Below, in pieces: positions 1 through 7,783 of a stretch of DNA of 64,000 nucleotides. The translations under genes and the position numbers were made by a program. Position 1 is the first letter of the stretch. Each line of letters opens with the position of its first letter. The stretch is from Thermaerobacter sp. PB12/4term (GTDB taxonomy: Bacteria > Bacillota > Sulfobacillia > Thermaerobacterales > Thermaerobacteraceae). The DNA lies in contig NZ_CP048407.1 of assembly GCF_003403315.2 (NCBI RefSeq), forward strand, positions 868,001 to 932,000, read 5' to 3'. The notes under the pieces were generated by a model. It searched no databases, was not told the origin of the DNA, and saw nothing but the letters and a program-made list of their open reading frames with translations.

Positions 1-2
1 AC

Positions 3-725
3 CGTTTTGCCGACGGCGTGCTGGAATTGCTTCACCGGCTTCGTGACGAGCAACTGCCCCTCATCGACCAGGCCGCGGCGATGATTGCACGGTCCATCGC
101 GTCGGGCGGAATTGTCCGCATCTTCGGCACGGGCCATTCCCATTTGATTGCCGAGGAAGTGTTCTACCGCGCCGGCGTTCTGGCCCCGGTGGACGCCATC
201 CTGGAGCCGAGCCTCACCGGCCAGGTTGACGTGACCAAGTCGGAGGTGGCGGAGCGCCTTGAGGGCTGGGGCCGGATCATCGTGGAGCACCGGCGGATGG
301 GACCCGAGGACGTCCTCCTGGTGATCAGTAATTCCGGGCGCAATGCGGCGCCCGTGGAGGTGGCCATGGAGGCCAAGGAGCGGGGCATCCCGGTCGTGGC
401 CGTCACGTCGAAGGCCTTCTCCGCCGCGGTGCCGTCCCGACACCGCTCCGGCAAGCGGCTGTTCGAGGTGGCCGACCTAGTCCTTGACAACGGCGCCCCC
501 TTTGGCGACGCCATTTTGAACGTGCCGGGGCTCCCGGTGCCGGTGGGGCCCGTGTCAGGGATCGCGGGGATGTTCATCGTTCACTGCCTACTGGTGCAGG
601 CGGTCGAGCACCCGCTGCGTCTGGGTGTCACCCCGCCCGTGTTGATGTCGGGGAACCGGGACGAGGGCCGCGACTACAACGAGGCGGTGCTGGCCCGGTA
701 CTGGGACCGCATTCGCGGGTGGTAA
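3..725 (+). CDS. SIS-domain sugar-phosphate isomerase-like protein (UPF0309 type), 5' end cut by window
   Basis: The protein has an SIS (sugar isomerase) fold, which binds phosphosugars in amino-sugar metabolism or its regulation. Visible motifs are GTGHSHLIAEE near residue 40 and the phosphosugar loop VISNSGRNAAPVEVA near residue 105. The frame is open to the left edge (reads RFADG before the first GTG at 18), and family members begin about ten residues earlier, so the true start probably lies just outside the window; GTG at 18 is the fallback. It ends 20 bases before the ceramidase-like gene, so the two are probably cotranscribed. Substrate cannot be told from sequence. The family call is firm; the start is not. 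Confidence 0.85.
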   Translation, partial: RFADGVLELLHRLRDEQLPLIDQAAAMIARSIASGGIVRIFGTGHSHLIAEEVFYRAGVLAPVDAILEPSLTGQVDVTKSEVAERLEGWGRIIVEHRRMGPEDVLLVISNSGRNAAPVEVAMEAKERGIPVVAVTSKAFSAAVPSRHRSGKRLFEVADLVLDNGAPFGDAILNVPGLPVPVGPVSGIAGMFIVHCLLVQAVEHPLRLGVTPPVLMSGNRDEGRDYNEAVLARYWDRIRGW

Positions 726-745
726 TAGGAAGGGAGGCGGCGGGG

Positions 746-2170
746 ATGTGGGCCGGCGTGGCAAGCCGGGTCATCACGCCCCACGGGTCCTGGGCCATGG
801 ACGGTTATATCCTGCGGGACGGGCCTTCCACCGGGGTCCTTGACGACCTGTGGGCGCAGGCACTCTGGCTGGACGACGGTCAGCGACAGGCGGTGCTGGT
901 CACTCTGGACCTGGTGGGGGTGGACGAGCCCTTCACCGCGCAACTGCGGGCGGCCATCGCGGGGCGGTTCGGGGTGCCGGGGCACCACGTTCTGGTGGCG
1001 GCGTCCCATACCCACTCCGGGCCGTCGGGCTTTGTCTCCCTTTGGGATCCGGAGGCGCTGCGGTCACCGCTGCGGGACCTGGTGACCGGTCAGGTGGTGG
1101 AGGCGGTGGGCGATGCCCGGCACGGCGCCAGGCCGTGCCGGTGGCAGGTATGCCACGCCACGGTGCGGGGTGTGGGCGCGGGCCGGAACGATCCGGCAGA
1201 GCCTTCAGAAGGGGACGCATCCCTTTTGCTTCTCTGGGGTCGTGACGGCACGTTACTCGCGGTGGTCGTCCATTATGCCTGCCACCCCACCGTGCTGGGA
1301 CCTGACAACCGCCTGATGGCTACGGACTTCGTGGGGCCTATGCGGCGGGCCCTGGCGGCCGCGTTGGCGGAAGCGGGGCTGGGCCGGCCTGCGGTCTTGT
1401 TCGTCAACGGGGCGGCGGCCGACGTCAGCACCCGTTTCACGCGCCGCACCCAGACACCAGCTGAGGCCCGCAGGCTGGGCACGCTTTTGGCCGCCCAGGT
1501 GCTGCCGGCGGTGCTGGCGGCGCGGTTCGAGGACGCGGAGGAGGCAGTGGCGTCCGGTGCCATCGGGGCATGGGAACTCCAGGTGGACCTCCCGGGGCCC
1601 ACGGGCGGGGATGCGGCTGCCCAGGTTCTGGGAAGAACCGGCGCGGGTGCAGGTTCGCCCGCCCGAGGTGGGGGGGCACCAGCCGGGGATGACCCGGACA
1701 TGGAACGGGAGATCGCCCGGGTGCGGGAGGAGCTCGAGGAAGCAAGCCGGTCGGGTGGGGACTCGCACCGCTTGCGACTGTTACGCGCTCGCCTGGAAGG
1801 GCTGATGGCGCGGCGTCTGTGGCTGGCGCCCGTGTCCCGGGTCCGGCTGCCCCTTCAAGTGTTGGCCGCAAGCGATCTTGCCTGGATCGCCATCCCTGCC
1901 GAGGTGGATCACCGGTTGGGGGATGCTATTCGAGCTGCAAGTCCATTCCAACATACCTTCATCGCGGGGTATGCCAACGGTTATGCCGGCTATATTCTGA
2001 ACCGCCGCCTCAGTACGGCCGGTACCTACGAGGGCCTGGTGTCCCGAATGGGACCCGGTGCCGGCGAGTTGTTGCTGGGGGCGGCGGTGGACCTCCTGTG
2101 CCGGGCCTATGCGGAGCAGCAGCGGTCCGAACCCCGGGATGGGGGTGGGGTGCTGCAGCGGGAGGCGTAG
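746..2170 (+). CDS. Neutral/alkaline ceramidase-like hydrolase
   Basis: A 474-residue protein with the N-terminal domain of neutral/alkaline non-lysosomal ceramidase (PF04734). The diagnostic metal-site string ASHTHSGP is present, followed by a conserved HYACHPT segment and NGAAADVSTR. These are zinc amidases; many bacterial members next to sugar genes act on something other than ceramide. Start ATG 746 is chosen because GGGAGGCGG lies 7 bases upstream; an earlier in-frame GTG at 719 overlaps the previous gene. No signal peptide is seen, so it is likely cytoplasmic. A charged, low-complexity insert (GTGAGAGSPARG, then a Glu/Arg-rich helix) sits near residues 290-350. Pairing with the SIS protein suggests a role on an amino-sugar or acylated sugar. 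Confidence 0.8.
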   Translation: MWAGVASRVITPHGSWAMDGYILRDGPSTGVLDDLWAQALWLDDGQRQAVLVTLDLVGVDEPFTAQLRAAIAGRFGVPGHHVLVAASHTHSGPSGFVSLWDPEALRSPLRDLVTGQVVEAVGDARHGARPCRWQVCHATVRGVGAGRNDPAEPSEGDASLLLLWGRDGTLLAVVVHYACHPTVLGPDNRLMATDFVGPMRRALAAALAEAGLGRPAVLFVNGAAADVSTRFTRRTQTPAEARRLGTLLAAQVLPAVLAARFEDAEEAVASGAIGAWELQVDLPGPTGGDAAAQVLGRTGAGAGSPARGGGAPAGDDPDMEREIARVREELEEASRSGGDSHRLRLLRARLEGLMARRLWLAPVSRVRLPLQVLAASDLAWIAIPAEVDHRLGDAIRAASPFQHTFIAGYANGYAGYILNRRLSTAGTYEGLVSRMGPGAGELLLGAAVDLLCRAYAEQQRSEPRDGGGVLQREA

Positions 2171-2216
2171 CTACCGCAGAGGTCGCATGGATTTCCGGTA
2201 GGTTCTAGACTACGTT

Positions 2217-2498
2217 GTGATGGCTCCGCTATCCCCCGGCGCGGAGGTGCTAGAAGCCCCGTTGCCCATCGAGGAGGAAACCGTCAAGGAGGCCCTGGAT
2301 CCCGGGGTCTTCGTGCGGGTCCGGCGGGTCACCGGCGGCCCGGCGCCCGAGGAGGTGCGCCGGATGCTGGCGGCCCGGGGGCAGGTGCAGGCGTCCCCCC
2401 GCGCCTGGGTGGAGGAAAGGCGGGCCGCCCTGCAGCGGGCCGAAGCGGAACTGGACCGGGCCTGCCGGGAACTGGCCGCTGACGGCGCTGGAGCCTAG
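2217..2498 (+). pseudogene. Probable 3' remnant of argininosuccinate lyase (argH)
   Basis: A 93-codon frame whose middle looks like the extreme C-terminus of argininosuccinate lyase: an acidic lead (IEEETVKEALDPG), a short strand (VFVRVRRV), the GGPAPEEVRRML signature and then an arginine/glutamate-rich helix. The catalytic core is absent and no good ribosome binding site precedes the GTG/ATG at 2217-2222. It may be a leftover of a deleted argH copy, or a reused small protein. Its stop overlaps, tail to tail, the stop of the broken PIN gene on the other strand. The argH assignment rests on pattern memory of the C-terminal motif only. Confidence 0.5.
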
Positions 2499-2575
2499 CA
2501 ACCGGCGGAACCTGTCACCTCCCGCAACGCCCGCCGGTCACCCTCCGGGGTGTTGGTATCGAGGACCACCCTCAC
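2495..2575 (-). pseudogene. Truncated PIN-domain toxin remnant
   Basis: Directly downstream of the Phd antitoxin, a GTG start overlaps the antitoxin stop (GTGA). The reading frame encodes VRVVLDTNTPEG, the first beta strand and catalytic Asp of a PIN ribonuclease, then runs only 26 residues to a TAG at 2495-2497. Intact PIN toxins have about 130 residues. The order antitoxin then PIN with a 4-base overlap is the usual layout, so this appears to be a toxin that lost most of its body. The remaining DTN motif alone cannot form an active site. Confidence 0.6.
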
Positions 2576-2862
2576 CGCGCGTCACGCCCGTCGCGCGCGG
2601 CCCGTACCGCTTCCTCGATGACGTCGGGGGACAACCGGGCGGCCGCCACCGCGTTGCCGATGGCGTCGAGAGCGCGCTCGAAGGCGAGCCGGGCATAGGC
2701 CTCTTCAATGTTCTTGAGTCGCTGGAATTCCTCGGCGGAGAGCAGGACGGCCTCGCCCGTGCCACGGCACGTGAGGAGGACGGGCTCACCTGTGCGCCGG
2801 ACCTCCTCCAGGAGACGGCCCAGCTCGCGCCGTGCCTCCTCGACCGTCATCAGCTTGAACAT
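2572..2862 (-). CDS. Phd/YefM-family antitoxin
   Basis: A 96-residue protein that opens MFKLMTVEEARRELGRLLEE and continues GEPVLLTCRGTGEAVLLSAEEFQRL, the standard N-terminal DNA-binding fold of Phd/YefM antitoxins, followed by a C-terminal helix that would bind the toxin. ATG 2862 is preceded by AGAGGTG; longer starts run through low-complexity sequence and are not credible. Its PIN partner survives only as a 26-codon stub. A palindrome, CTCAAACTTGAG, lies 28 bases upstream and may be its operator. Since no intact partner is adjacent, it may now act alone or neutralise a toxin coded elsewhere. Confidence 0.85.
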   Translation of the reverse strand: MFKLMTVEEARRELGRLLEEVRRTGEPVLLTCRGTGEAVLLSAEEFQRLKNIEEAYARLAFERALDAIGNAVAAARLSPDVIEEAVRAARDGRDAR

Positions 2863-2889
2863 CGGGTTCACCTCTAGATTGATCTCTGG

Positions 2890-2901
2890 CTCAAACTTGA
2901 G
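2890..2901. promoter_or_regulatory. Palindrome CTCAAACTTGAG, possible Phd autoregulation site
   Basis: A perfect 12-base palindrome lies 28 bases upstream of the Phd antitoxin start, in a short AT-richer stretch. Phd/YefM antitoxins repress their own promoters by binding palindromes close to the start. A weak GTGACA lies further upstream on the minus strand, without a clear -10. The site is seen directly; its use is inferred. Confidence 0.35.
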
Positions 2902-3076
2902 ATTGTCACGGGGGCGAGTCAAGGGCCTGCCCGGTGGGGCGGTGCGGGCTGGCCGCGCGCGCCGGCCAGGCAACGGGAGGTTCCCGGCCGGTTCCGTCGC
3001 ACGCCCCAGCGGTCGGGTGCGACCAGCGCCCGGCCGCGCGGGTGGCGCCGAGCGGCGCGTGAGTCCGTCGACCTGG

Positions 3077-3129
3077 TTGACTCGATTGCGTACACCATGG
3101 TTGACGCGTCGCCGTACACTCTATACGAT
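3077..3129 (+). promoter_or_regulatory. Promoter with two direct repeats before the RHH/RelE toxin-antitoxin pair
   Basis: TTGACG (3101-3106), 17 bases, then TACGAT (3124-3129) makes a good sigma-70 type promoter 40 bases upstream of the antitoxin. The first -35 box is part of a direct repeat: TTGAC at 3077 and 3101, and CGTACAC at 3089 and 3113, both offset by exactly 24 bases. Ribbon-helix-helix antitoxins usually bind repeated half-sites over their own promoter, so this is the likely operator. Confidence 0.55.
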
Positions 3130-3168
3130 AGCGTCACACACCGCACACAACTCCGGGAGGGAGCCGGC

Positions 3169-3414
3169 ATGCAGACGCTGTCCGTGCGCATCCCCGACGA
3201 GCTCAAGCGGCTCTTGGAGGCCCGGGCCAGGGGGCAGCACCGTCAGTTGTCCGACCAGGTGCGGCGGTACTTGGAGATCGCCCTGGTGGCCGAAGACAAT
3301 CCCGATCTTTCCTTTGCCATGATCGAGGCCATTCTCGAAGCCAAGGCGGAGCTGGAAGCCGGTTTGGCCGAGCCGTACGTCTTCGAGGACGACCATGAAC
3401 CCGTACGAGGTTGA
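3169..3414 (+). CDS. Ribbon-helix-helix antitoxin
   Basis: An 81-residue protein starting MQTLSVRIPDELKRLLEARA, the beta strand and first helix of a ribbon-helix-helix DNA-binding fold (CopG/Arc type), with an acidic C-terminal part (EAKAELEAGL, FEDDHEP) suited to wrap a basic toxin. ATG 3169 is preceded by GGGAGGGAG. It overlaps the toxin gene by 20 bases, which implies translational coupling. Expected job: neutralise the RelE/ParE-like toxin and repress the shared promoter. Confidence 0.85.
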   Translation: MQTLSVRIPDELKRLLEARARGQHRQLSDQVRRYLEIALVAEDNPDLSFAMIEAILEAKAELEAGLAEPYVFEDDHEPVRG

Positions 3415-3685
3415 AGCGGCGCCGCGGCTCAACCGCGACGCCAAGCGCCTTCCGCCGGCCCTCAAGCGCGCGCTGGACGCCGAGATCCGCAAGATTGCCG
3501 CCGACCCGCTCCGGGGGGATCGCAAGCGCGGTGTGTTGCGCGATGTCTATGTGGAGAAGTTCAAGGCCCAAAATGACCAGTGGCTGATTGCCTACCGCAT
3601 CGACGAGAACCGGCGCGTGATCCAGCTGCTGGCCTTCGGACAGCACGAGAACTTCTATCGCGACCTGGGTCGTTATATTCGGTAA
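3395..3685 (+). CDS. RelE/ParE-family toxin
   Basis: A 96-residue basic protein of normal length for the RelE/ParE superfamily. Typical features are the N-terminal helices (RLNRDAKRLPPALKRALDAE), the central strands GDRKRGVLRDVYVEKF and QWLIAYRIDENRRVIQLLAFGQHENFY. RelE members cut mRNA on the ribosome while ParE members poison gyrase; the sequence does not settle which this is. It starts inside the antitoxin gene and shares its promoter. Confidence 0.85.
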   Translation: MNPYEVEAAPRLNRDAKRLPPALKRALDAEIRKIAADPLRGDRKRGVLRDVYVEKFKAQNDQWLIAYRIDENRRVIQLLAFGQHENFYRDLGRYIR

Positions 3686-4043
3686 GAAGGGCGCCGGTCC
3701 CTGAAGAGACAGCCCGCGCCCCTTTCCGCTTCTTGGAGCACTTCGCGTGCTCGCTGGGGTTCCTGCTGTGACGTGATCTGTCAGGGTACGACAGGACCCG
3801 TATGGTATCATGGAAACGCCATGGGGCTTGGCTGTTCTGGCGGGATTGTTAGCTTAATTCATCCTATTCCTTCCCACCGGGTATGTGGCCCGCATGACCC
3901 GTTTCTTTGTCGACGCCGCTGGTGTCCCGCCGCGGGTAGGCTTGCGACGTGCTCACGGTGGCATACGGCGTCGTTCCGGGGGCCCGTCGGTGGCCGGCAG
4001 GGTCCGGCACCGGTGCTTCCATCGCGACGGTTCGGGGGGCGAG
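3686..4043. other. Intergenic region before the UDP-sugar dehydrogenase gene
   Basis: 358 bases without a supported gene. It holds an extended -10 element, TGG followed by TATCAT (3803-3811), without a good -35, and a short AT-rich run around 3843-3872. Open frames across it are low-complexity shadows. The promoter for the dehydrogenase and epimerase pair is probably here. Confidence 0.4.
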
Positions 4044-5663
4044 ATGTTCGTGCACATCACGGTATTGGGCTTGGGCTATGTGGGCGCGGTGGCCGCGGCG
4101 GCGCTGGCCCGGGACGGCCATCACGTGCTCGGCGTCGATGTGGACCCCGGCAAGGTGAATCGCTTTCGCCAGGGCGAGGTGCCCTTTCACGAGCCCGGCT
4201 TGGACAACCTGGTCCGGGAAGGCGTGAGCAGCGGCCGGCTGCGCTTTGCGCTGGCCTCGGAGGTGGAGTCCGGCCAGCTGGGCGACCTGGTCCTGGTGGC
4301 GGTGGGCACGCCGTCGCGCCCCACCGGCGCCGCTGATCTCTCCCAGGTGGAGGCGGCGATGGCGTGGGTGGTCGAGCGGGCCGGTTCGTCCGACGGAGGG
4401 GCGGTGGCGGGTGGGCCGGGTGCGGCGGCCGTTTCGACAAGGCCCATCGTGGTCATGAAGAGCACCGTGCCCCCGGGCACGGGGCGGCGCCTGAGCCGGC
4501 GCTTCCTGGAGCCGGCGGGCCTGGCTTACGTCTCCAACCCCGAGTTCCTGCGGGAGGGTAGCGCGGTCCACGACTGGTTCCACCCGGACCGGATCGTCAT
4601 CGGCAGCGAGTCGGCGGAGGCCGCGGCGCGGGTCCGTGCCCTGTATGAGGACTACGGGGCGCCGGTGCTGGCCACCGACATCACCACCGCCGAGATGGTC
4701 AAGTACGGGGCCAACGCCTTCCTGGCTACGAAGATTTCCTTCATCAACGAGCTGGCCAACATGTGCGACCGGGTGGGCGCCGACGTGGAGGAGGTGGCCC
4801 GGGGCATCGGGCTCGACCCGCGCATCGGGAGCCAGTTCCTCCGCGCCGGTCTCGGCTACGGTGGCTCCTGCTTCCCCAAGGACGTGGCGGCCCTGGACCA
4901 CCTGGCCCGGGTCTACGACTACCCCTTCGAGCTGTTGCGGGCGGTGATCGCGGTGAACGCGCGGCAGCGGCTGCTGCCCCTTTATGCCCTGCGGGAGGCC
5001 TTCGGGTCGCTGGCGGGCGTGAGGGTGACCGTGCTGGGCCTGGCCTTCAAGCCCAGGACCGACGACGTCCGGGAGGCCCCGGCGCTGGACCTGATCCCCT
5101 TGCTGGTGGAGGAAGGAGCGGAGGTGCGGGCGGCCGACCCCCAGGCGGTGGAACGGGCCCGGCCCCTGCTGCCGGCCGCCGTGCATCTCACCCCGTCGGC
5201 TCTGGAAGCCCTGGAGGGCGCCCAGGCCGTGGTGCTGGCCACGGAATGGGATGAGTTCGTGCGGCTGGATTGGGAAGAGGCGGCCCGGCGGATGGCGGAG
5301 CCGCGGCTGGTGTTCGACGGGCGCAACGCCCTCGACCCGGAGCGCATGGCGGCCCTGGGCTTTCGCTACCGGGGCGTGGGCCGCGGGCGGTTCACCTCGC
5401 CGTGGGCGGCTGCGGTGCCGGCCGGACAGCCTGCGGTGGATGGGTTCGGCCGGGACGGTAAAGCGGCGGCTAGGGGCGGGGTGCCGGGAGCGGCGGTGCC
5501 CGGGGCCGCGGCGGGTGGATCGGCGTCCAAGGCTGCGGCCGGCGATGTGGCGGTGCACGGCGCTGTATCAGCCGATGGGGCGGGCCCGGGCGGTGCGGCA
5601 CAGGGTGTGCTGGCGACCCCTGAGGCGGTGCCCGGTGTGGCGGCGGCCCGCGACCGGGATTGA
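4044..5663 (+). CDS. UDP-glucose/GDP-mannose dehydrogenase family protein
   Basis: A nucleotide-sugar dehydrogenase that oxidises the sugar C6 hydroxyl to a carboxylate with two NAD+, for surface polysaccharide precursors. The N-terminal Rossmann motif GLGYVGAVAA starts at residue 8; the catalytic cysteine in GGSCFPKD is about residue 276; the C-terminal UDP-binding domain (LAFKPRTDDVREAP, then DPQA, then WDEF) ends near residue 445. ATG 4044 begins at the normal family start. Two features are unusual: an Ala/Gly-rich insert near residues 113-132 that carries the dispersed 12-mer, and an extra 95-residue Ala/Gly/Val-rich tail. The next gene is a sugar epimerase 33 bases downstream, so the two probably form one pathway step pair. 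Confidence 0.88.
   Translation: MFVHITVLGLGYVGAVAAAALARDGHHVLGVDVDPGKVNRFRQGEVPFHEPGLDNLVREGVSSGRLRFALASEVESGQLGDLVLVAVGTPSRPTGAADLSQVEAAMAWVVERAGSSDGGAVAGGPGAAAVSTRPIVVMKSTVPPGTGRRLSRRFLEPAGLAYVSNPEFLREGSAVHDWFHPDRIVIGSESAEAAARVRALYEDYGAPVLATDITTAEMVKYGANAFLATKISFINELANMCDRVGADVEEVARGIGLDPRIGSQFLRAGLGYGGSCFPKDVAALDHLARVYDYPFELLRAVIAVNARQRLLPLYALREAFGSLAGVRVTVLGLAFKPRTDDVREAPALDLIPLLVEEGAEVRAADPQAVERARPLLPAAVHLTPSALEALEGAQAVVLATEWDEFVRLDWEEAARRMAEPRLVFDGRNALDPERMAALGFRYRGVGRGRFTSPWAAAVPAGQPAVDGFGRDGKAAARGGVPGAAVPGAAAGGSASKAAAGDVAVHGAVSADGAGPGGAAQGVLATPEAVPGVAAARDRD
4380..4391 (-). repeat. Dispersed 12-mer GGACGAACCGGC, copy 1
   Basis: Exact copy on the minus strand, inside the UDP-sugar dehydrogenase gene. 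On the coding strand it encodes Ala-Gly-Ser-Ser in a flexible insert that other family members lack. Confidence 0.75.
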
Positions 5664-5696
5664 GTTAGGGAACGCAGGGGGAGGGCGATCCGGCTC

Positions 5697-6902
5697 GTGC
5701 GGGTTCTGGTGACGGGTGCGGCAGGATTCATCGGCTCCCATGTGGTGCAGCAGCTGGTAACGGGGGCGGAGTGTGGGGGTGCGGCCGGGGGCGCAGCGGC
5801 CACGGGTGGGCCCGGCGCCTCAGCAGCTGGGGGTGAGGCTGGCCCGGCGGAGCCGGGGGGTGGATCTGGCCCGGTGGCCGGAGCAGCAGTTGGCGCGGCA
5901 CCGGCCGGCGGAGGAGATGAATCCCCGGGTGCCGGCGCTCCCCAGGCCGGCATGGAAGTGGCCTCCGCCGGCGAGGCGAGGGCGGCAGCGGCTGGCGGCG
6001 ATGGAGTGAGACTGGGCGGCGAAGTCGAACCCGTCGAAGTGCTGGCCGTCGACGACTTCTCCGCAGGCCGGGTCCGGCGCATTGCCGGCGTGACGGTGGA
6101 ACGGCTGGACATCACCCAGGCCGGCGAGGTGGCGGCGGTCTTTCGTGACTTCCGGCCGGAGGCGGTGATCCACCTGGCCGCCCAGGTCAGCGTCGAGCGC
6201 TCCCTGGAGCGGCCGGACCAGGACGTGGACGTCAATGTATACGGCACCCTGAACCTGGTGCGGGAGGCGGTGGCCGCTGGGACGCGCCGGGTGGTGTTCG
6301 CCTCGTCGGCGGCGGTGTACGGGGATCCGCAGCGACTGCCCGTTGACGAAGACCACCCGCTCAAGCCCCTGTCCGTCTACGGCCGCTCCAAGCTGGCGGC
6401 CGAGTGGCTGATCCAGCAGTACGCCCAGGGAACGGGGCTGGAGGCCGTGATCCTCCGCCTGGGGAATGTGTACGGGCCGGGCCAGCGGCCCGAGACGGGG
6501 CCCGTGGTGGCGAGGTTCTTCCTGGATGCCTTGAGCGGCCGGGGTCCGGTGATCCACGGCGACGGCCAGCAGACCCGGGATTTCGTGTACGTGGGCGATG
6601 TGGCCCGGGCTTTTGTCCTGGCCCTGACGGGGCCGGCCGGCGTGGTGGCGAACATCGCCGGCGGCCGGGCCACGGCCATCGGCGAGCTGGCCCAGCGCAT
6701 CGGCCGGCTGGTGGAGGGCTCGCCGGCGCCCCGCTACGGCCCGCCGCGGCCTGGGGACATTCGCCACAGCGTTTTGGCCAACCACCGGGCCCGCCGGCTC
6801 CTCGGCTGGGCGCCGCGGGTCAGTCTGGAGGAGGGTCTGGCCGCCACGTATCAGTGGTACCGGCGGCAGGTGGCCAAGGCCGTGCAGCCGGTGGCGGGGT
6901 GA
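5697..6902 (+). CDS. NAD-dependent sugar epimerase/dehydratase (GalE-like) with a large N-terminal insertion
   Basis: An extended SDR enzyme of the UDP-glucose 4-epimerase type. The NAD motif GAAGFIGSH is at residues 7-15, the Ser/Thr segment SSAAVYGD precedes it in the usual way, and the catalytic pair is Tyr228/Lys232 in VYGRSKLAAE. The fold is normal except that about 85 residues rich in Ala, Gly and Pro are inserted after the first helix (about residues 24-107), before the strand LAVDDFSAG that should follow at once. The reading frame stays open through the insert. GTG 5697 is preceded by GGGGGAGG. Substrate is likely a UDP-hexose or the uronic acid from the upstream dehydrogenase. Confidence 0.87.
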   Translation: MRVLVTGAAGFIGSHVVQQLVTGAECGGAAGGAAATGGPGASAAGGEAGPAEPGGGSGPVAGAAVGAAPAGGGDESPGAGAPQAGMEVASAGEARAAAAGGDGVRLGGEVEPVEVLAVDDFSAGRVRRIAGVTVERLDITQAGEVAAVFRDFRPEAVIHLAAQVSVERSLERPDQDVDVNVYGTLNLVREAVAAGTRRVVFASSAAVYGDPQRLPVDEDHPLKPLSVYGRSKLAAEWLIQQYAQGTGLEAVILRLGNVYGPGQRPETGPVVARFFLDALSGRGPVIHGDGQQTRDFVYVGDVARAFVLALTGPAGVVANIAGGRATAIGELAQRIGRLVEGSPAPRYGPPRPGDIRHSVLANHRARRLLGWAPRVSLEEGLAATYQWYRRQVAKAVQPVAG

Positions 6903-7195
6903 GGTGCCGTTCCGGCCTTGCGGTTCCGGTCTTCGCTGTTCACAGCGCCCCACGAACCGTTTACCGCCGCCTTCGGTGGCAATGAACGCCTGTCGCCGGC
7001 CCACTCATCGTTCTGAATTAGGCCCACTTGCACGGCTGCCTTGTACACCTGCGTTTTCCGGAACCATTCGAGCGTCTGGCCCTTGGCCCGAAGCCACCGC
7101 ATAAATTCCTCGCTCTTGTAAGGCGGCAGAAGCCACCGCTGGCGAAGCCAATCGGCGTTCTCCTGACTTGCGTCCGGGCTAAACACGCTGGTCAT
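6851..7195 (-). CDS. Hypothetical protein, 114 aa
   Basis: Not recognised. The first 75 residues look like a real protein (DWLRQRWLLPPYKSEEF, TLEWFRKTQVYKAAVQ), rich in Trp, Lys and Glu and with lower GC than its neighbours; the last 40 residues run into the 3' end of the epimerase gene on the other strand and look like read-through. ATG 7195 follows GAGGGGG closely. A 21-codon frame (7244 to 7179, beginning VTKREPPAWAKELPEG) ends just after this start and could be its upstream partner or a broken 5' part. The lower GC suggests acquired DNA. Confidence 0.42.
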   Translation of the reverse strand: MTSVFSPDASQENADWLRQRWLLPPYKSEEFMRWLRAKGQTLEWFRKTQVYKAAVQVGLIQNDEWAGDRRSLPPKAAVNGSWGAVNSEDRNRKAGTAPHPATGCTALATCRRYH

Positions 7196-7295
7196 CCCCC
7201 TCAGGAAGTTCCTTCGCCCACGCCGGCGGTTCGCGCTTGGTCACCTTGCCCTGCCGAGCGGGCTTGGCTGCCGGTCACCGGCTGGCGGCAGGCCT

Positions 7296-7490
7296 TCAAA
7301 TGCGACCGGTATACCAAGCCACGACGAAGCCGATCACGGCGAGCGCCAGGCCGAGGAACAGGATCAGGGTTTCGCGCATGAGTTGCCAGTTCTCTGGGTT
7401 GATCGCCGCCTCCCCCGGGGAATCGGGCGGCTCACCCACCAGGAAAACCTTCTTAAGGGACTCGACGATCACCCGCCAGACCTTCTTCAT
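7296..7490 (-). CDS. Small single-pass membrane protein
   Basis: A 64-residue protein: a basic amphipathic start (MKKVWRVIVESLKKVFLV), a polar middle (EPPDSPGEAAINPENW), and one strong membrane helix (LILFLGLALAVIGFVVAWY) with a short basic end. ATG 7490 has GAGGAG seven bases upstream. It sits in a lower-GC patch with toxin-antitoxin genes. No family is recognised; size and topology would suit a small membrane peptide or holin-like protein, but nothing proves either. Confidence 0.55.
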   Translation of the reverse strand: MKKVWRVIVESLKKVFLVGEPPDSPGEAAINPENWQLMRETLILFLGLALAVIGFVVAWYTGRI

Positions 7491-7752
7491 GCTCGCTCTC
7501 CTCACCATGGGGGCTCCAGGATTCGACCCGCAGCCGACCGTGTGCTGTCATCTTTTGTCGAACCCCGTCGATGGAAGACACTTCGGTGTCCCGAAGTGGA
7601 TCCCTGTAGCCACAGCGGCTACAAAAGCCCGGGCCGTTGGAAGATCCCGCAGGCGGCGTGAGGGCGGGCGATGTTGGCGTGTGGTGAGGGCAGCGGCGCG
7701 GTGGTGAGGACAGTGGCAAACCGTGGCAAGGGGGCTGGGCTCGCGGGCCCAC
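7491..7752. other. Gap between small membrane gene and HicAB operon terminator
   Basis: About 260 bases with no supported gene. Short overlapping frames on both strands have no ribosome binding site and no recognisable protein motif. Probably the intergenic space between two minus-strand units. Confidence 0.3.
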
Positions 7753-7783
7753 AAAAGGGACGGTGCCCCTTCAGGCCCGTCCC
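7753..7783 (-). terminator. Rho-independent terminator of the hicAB operon
   Basis: Read on the minus strand, GGGACGG and CCGTCCC form a 7-base-pair stem around a 13-base loop, followed at once by TTTT. The hairpin overlaps the stop codon of the last gene (7771-7773). This places the end of the three-gene minus-strand unit here. Confidence 0.6.

Noticed and set aside
3864-5558. 564-residue minus-strand frame opposite the UDP-sugar dehydrogenase gene, and many similar long antisense frames elsewhere.
   Set aside because: They are mirror frames of GC-rich genes: Arg/Pro/His/Gly-biased, no ribosome sites, no domains.
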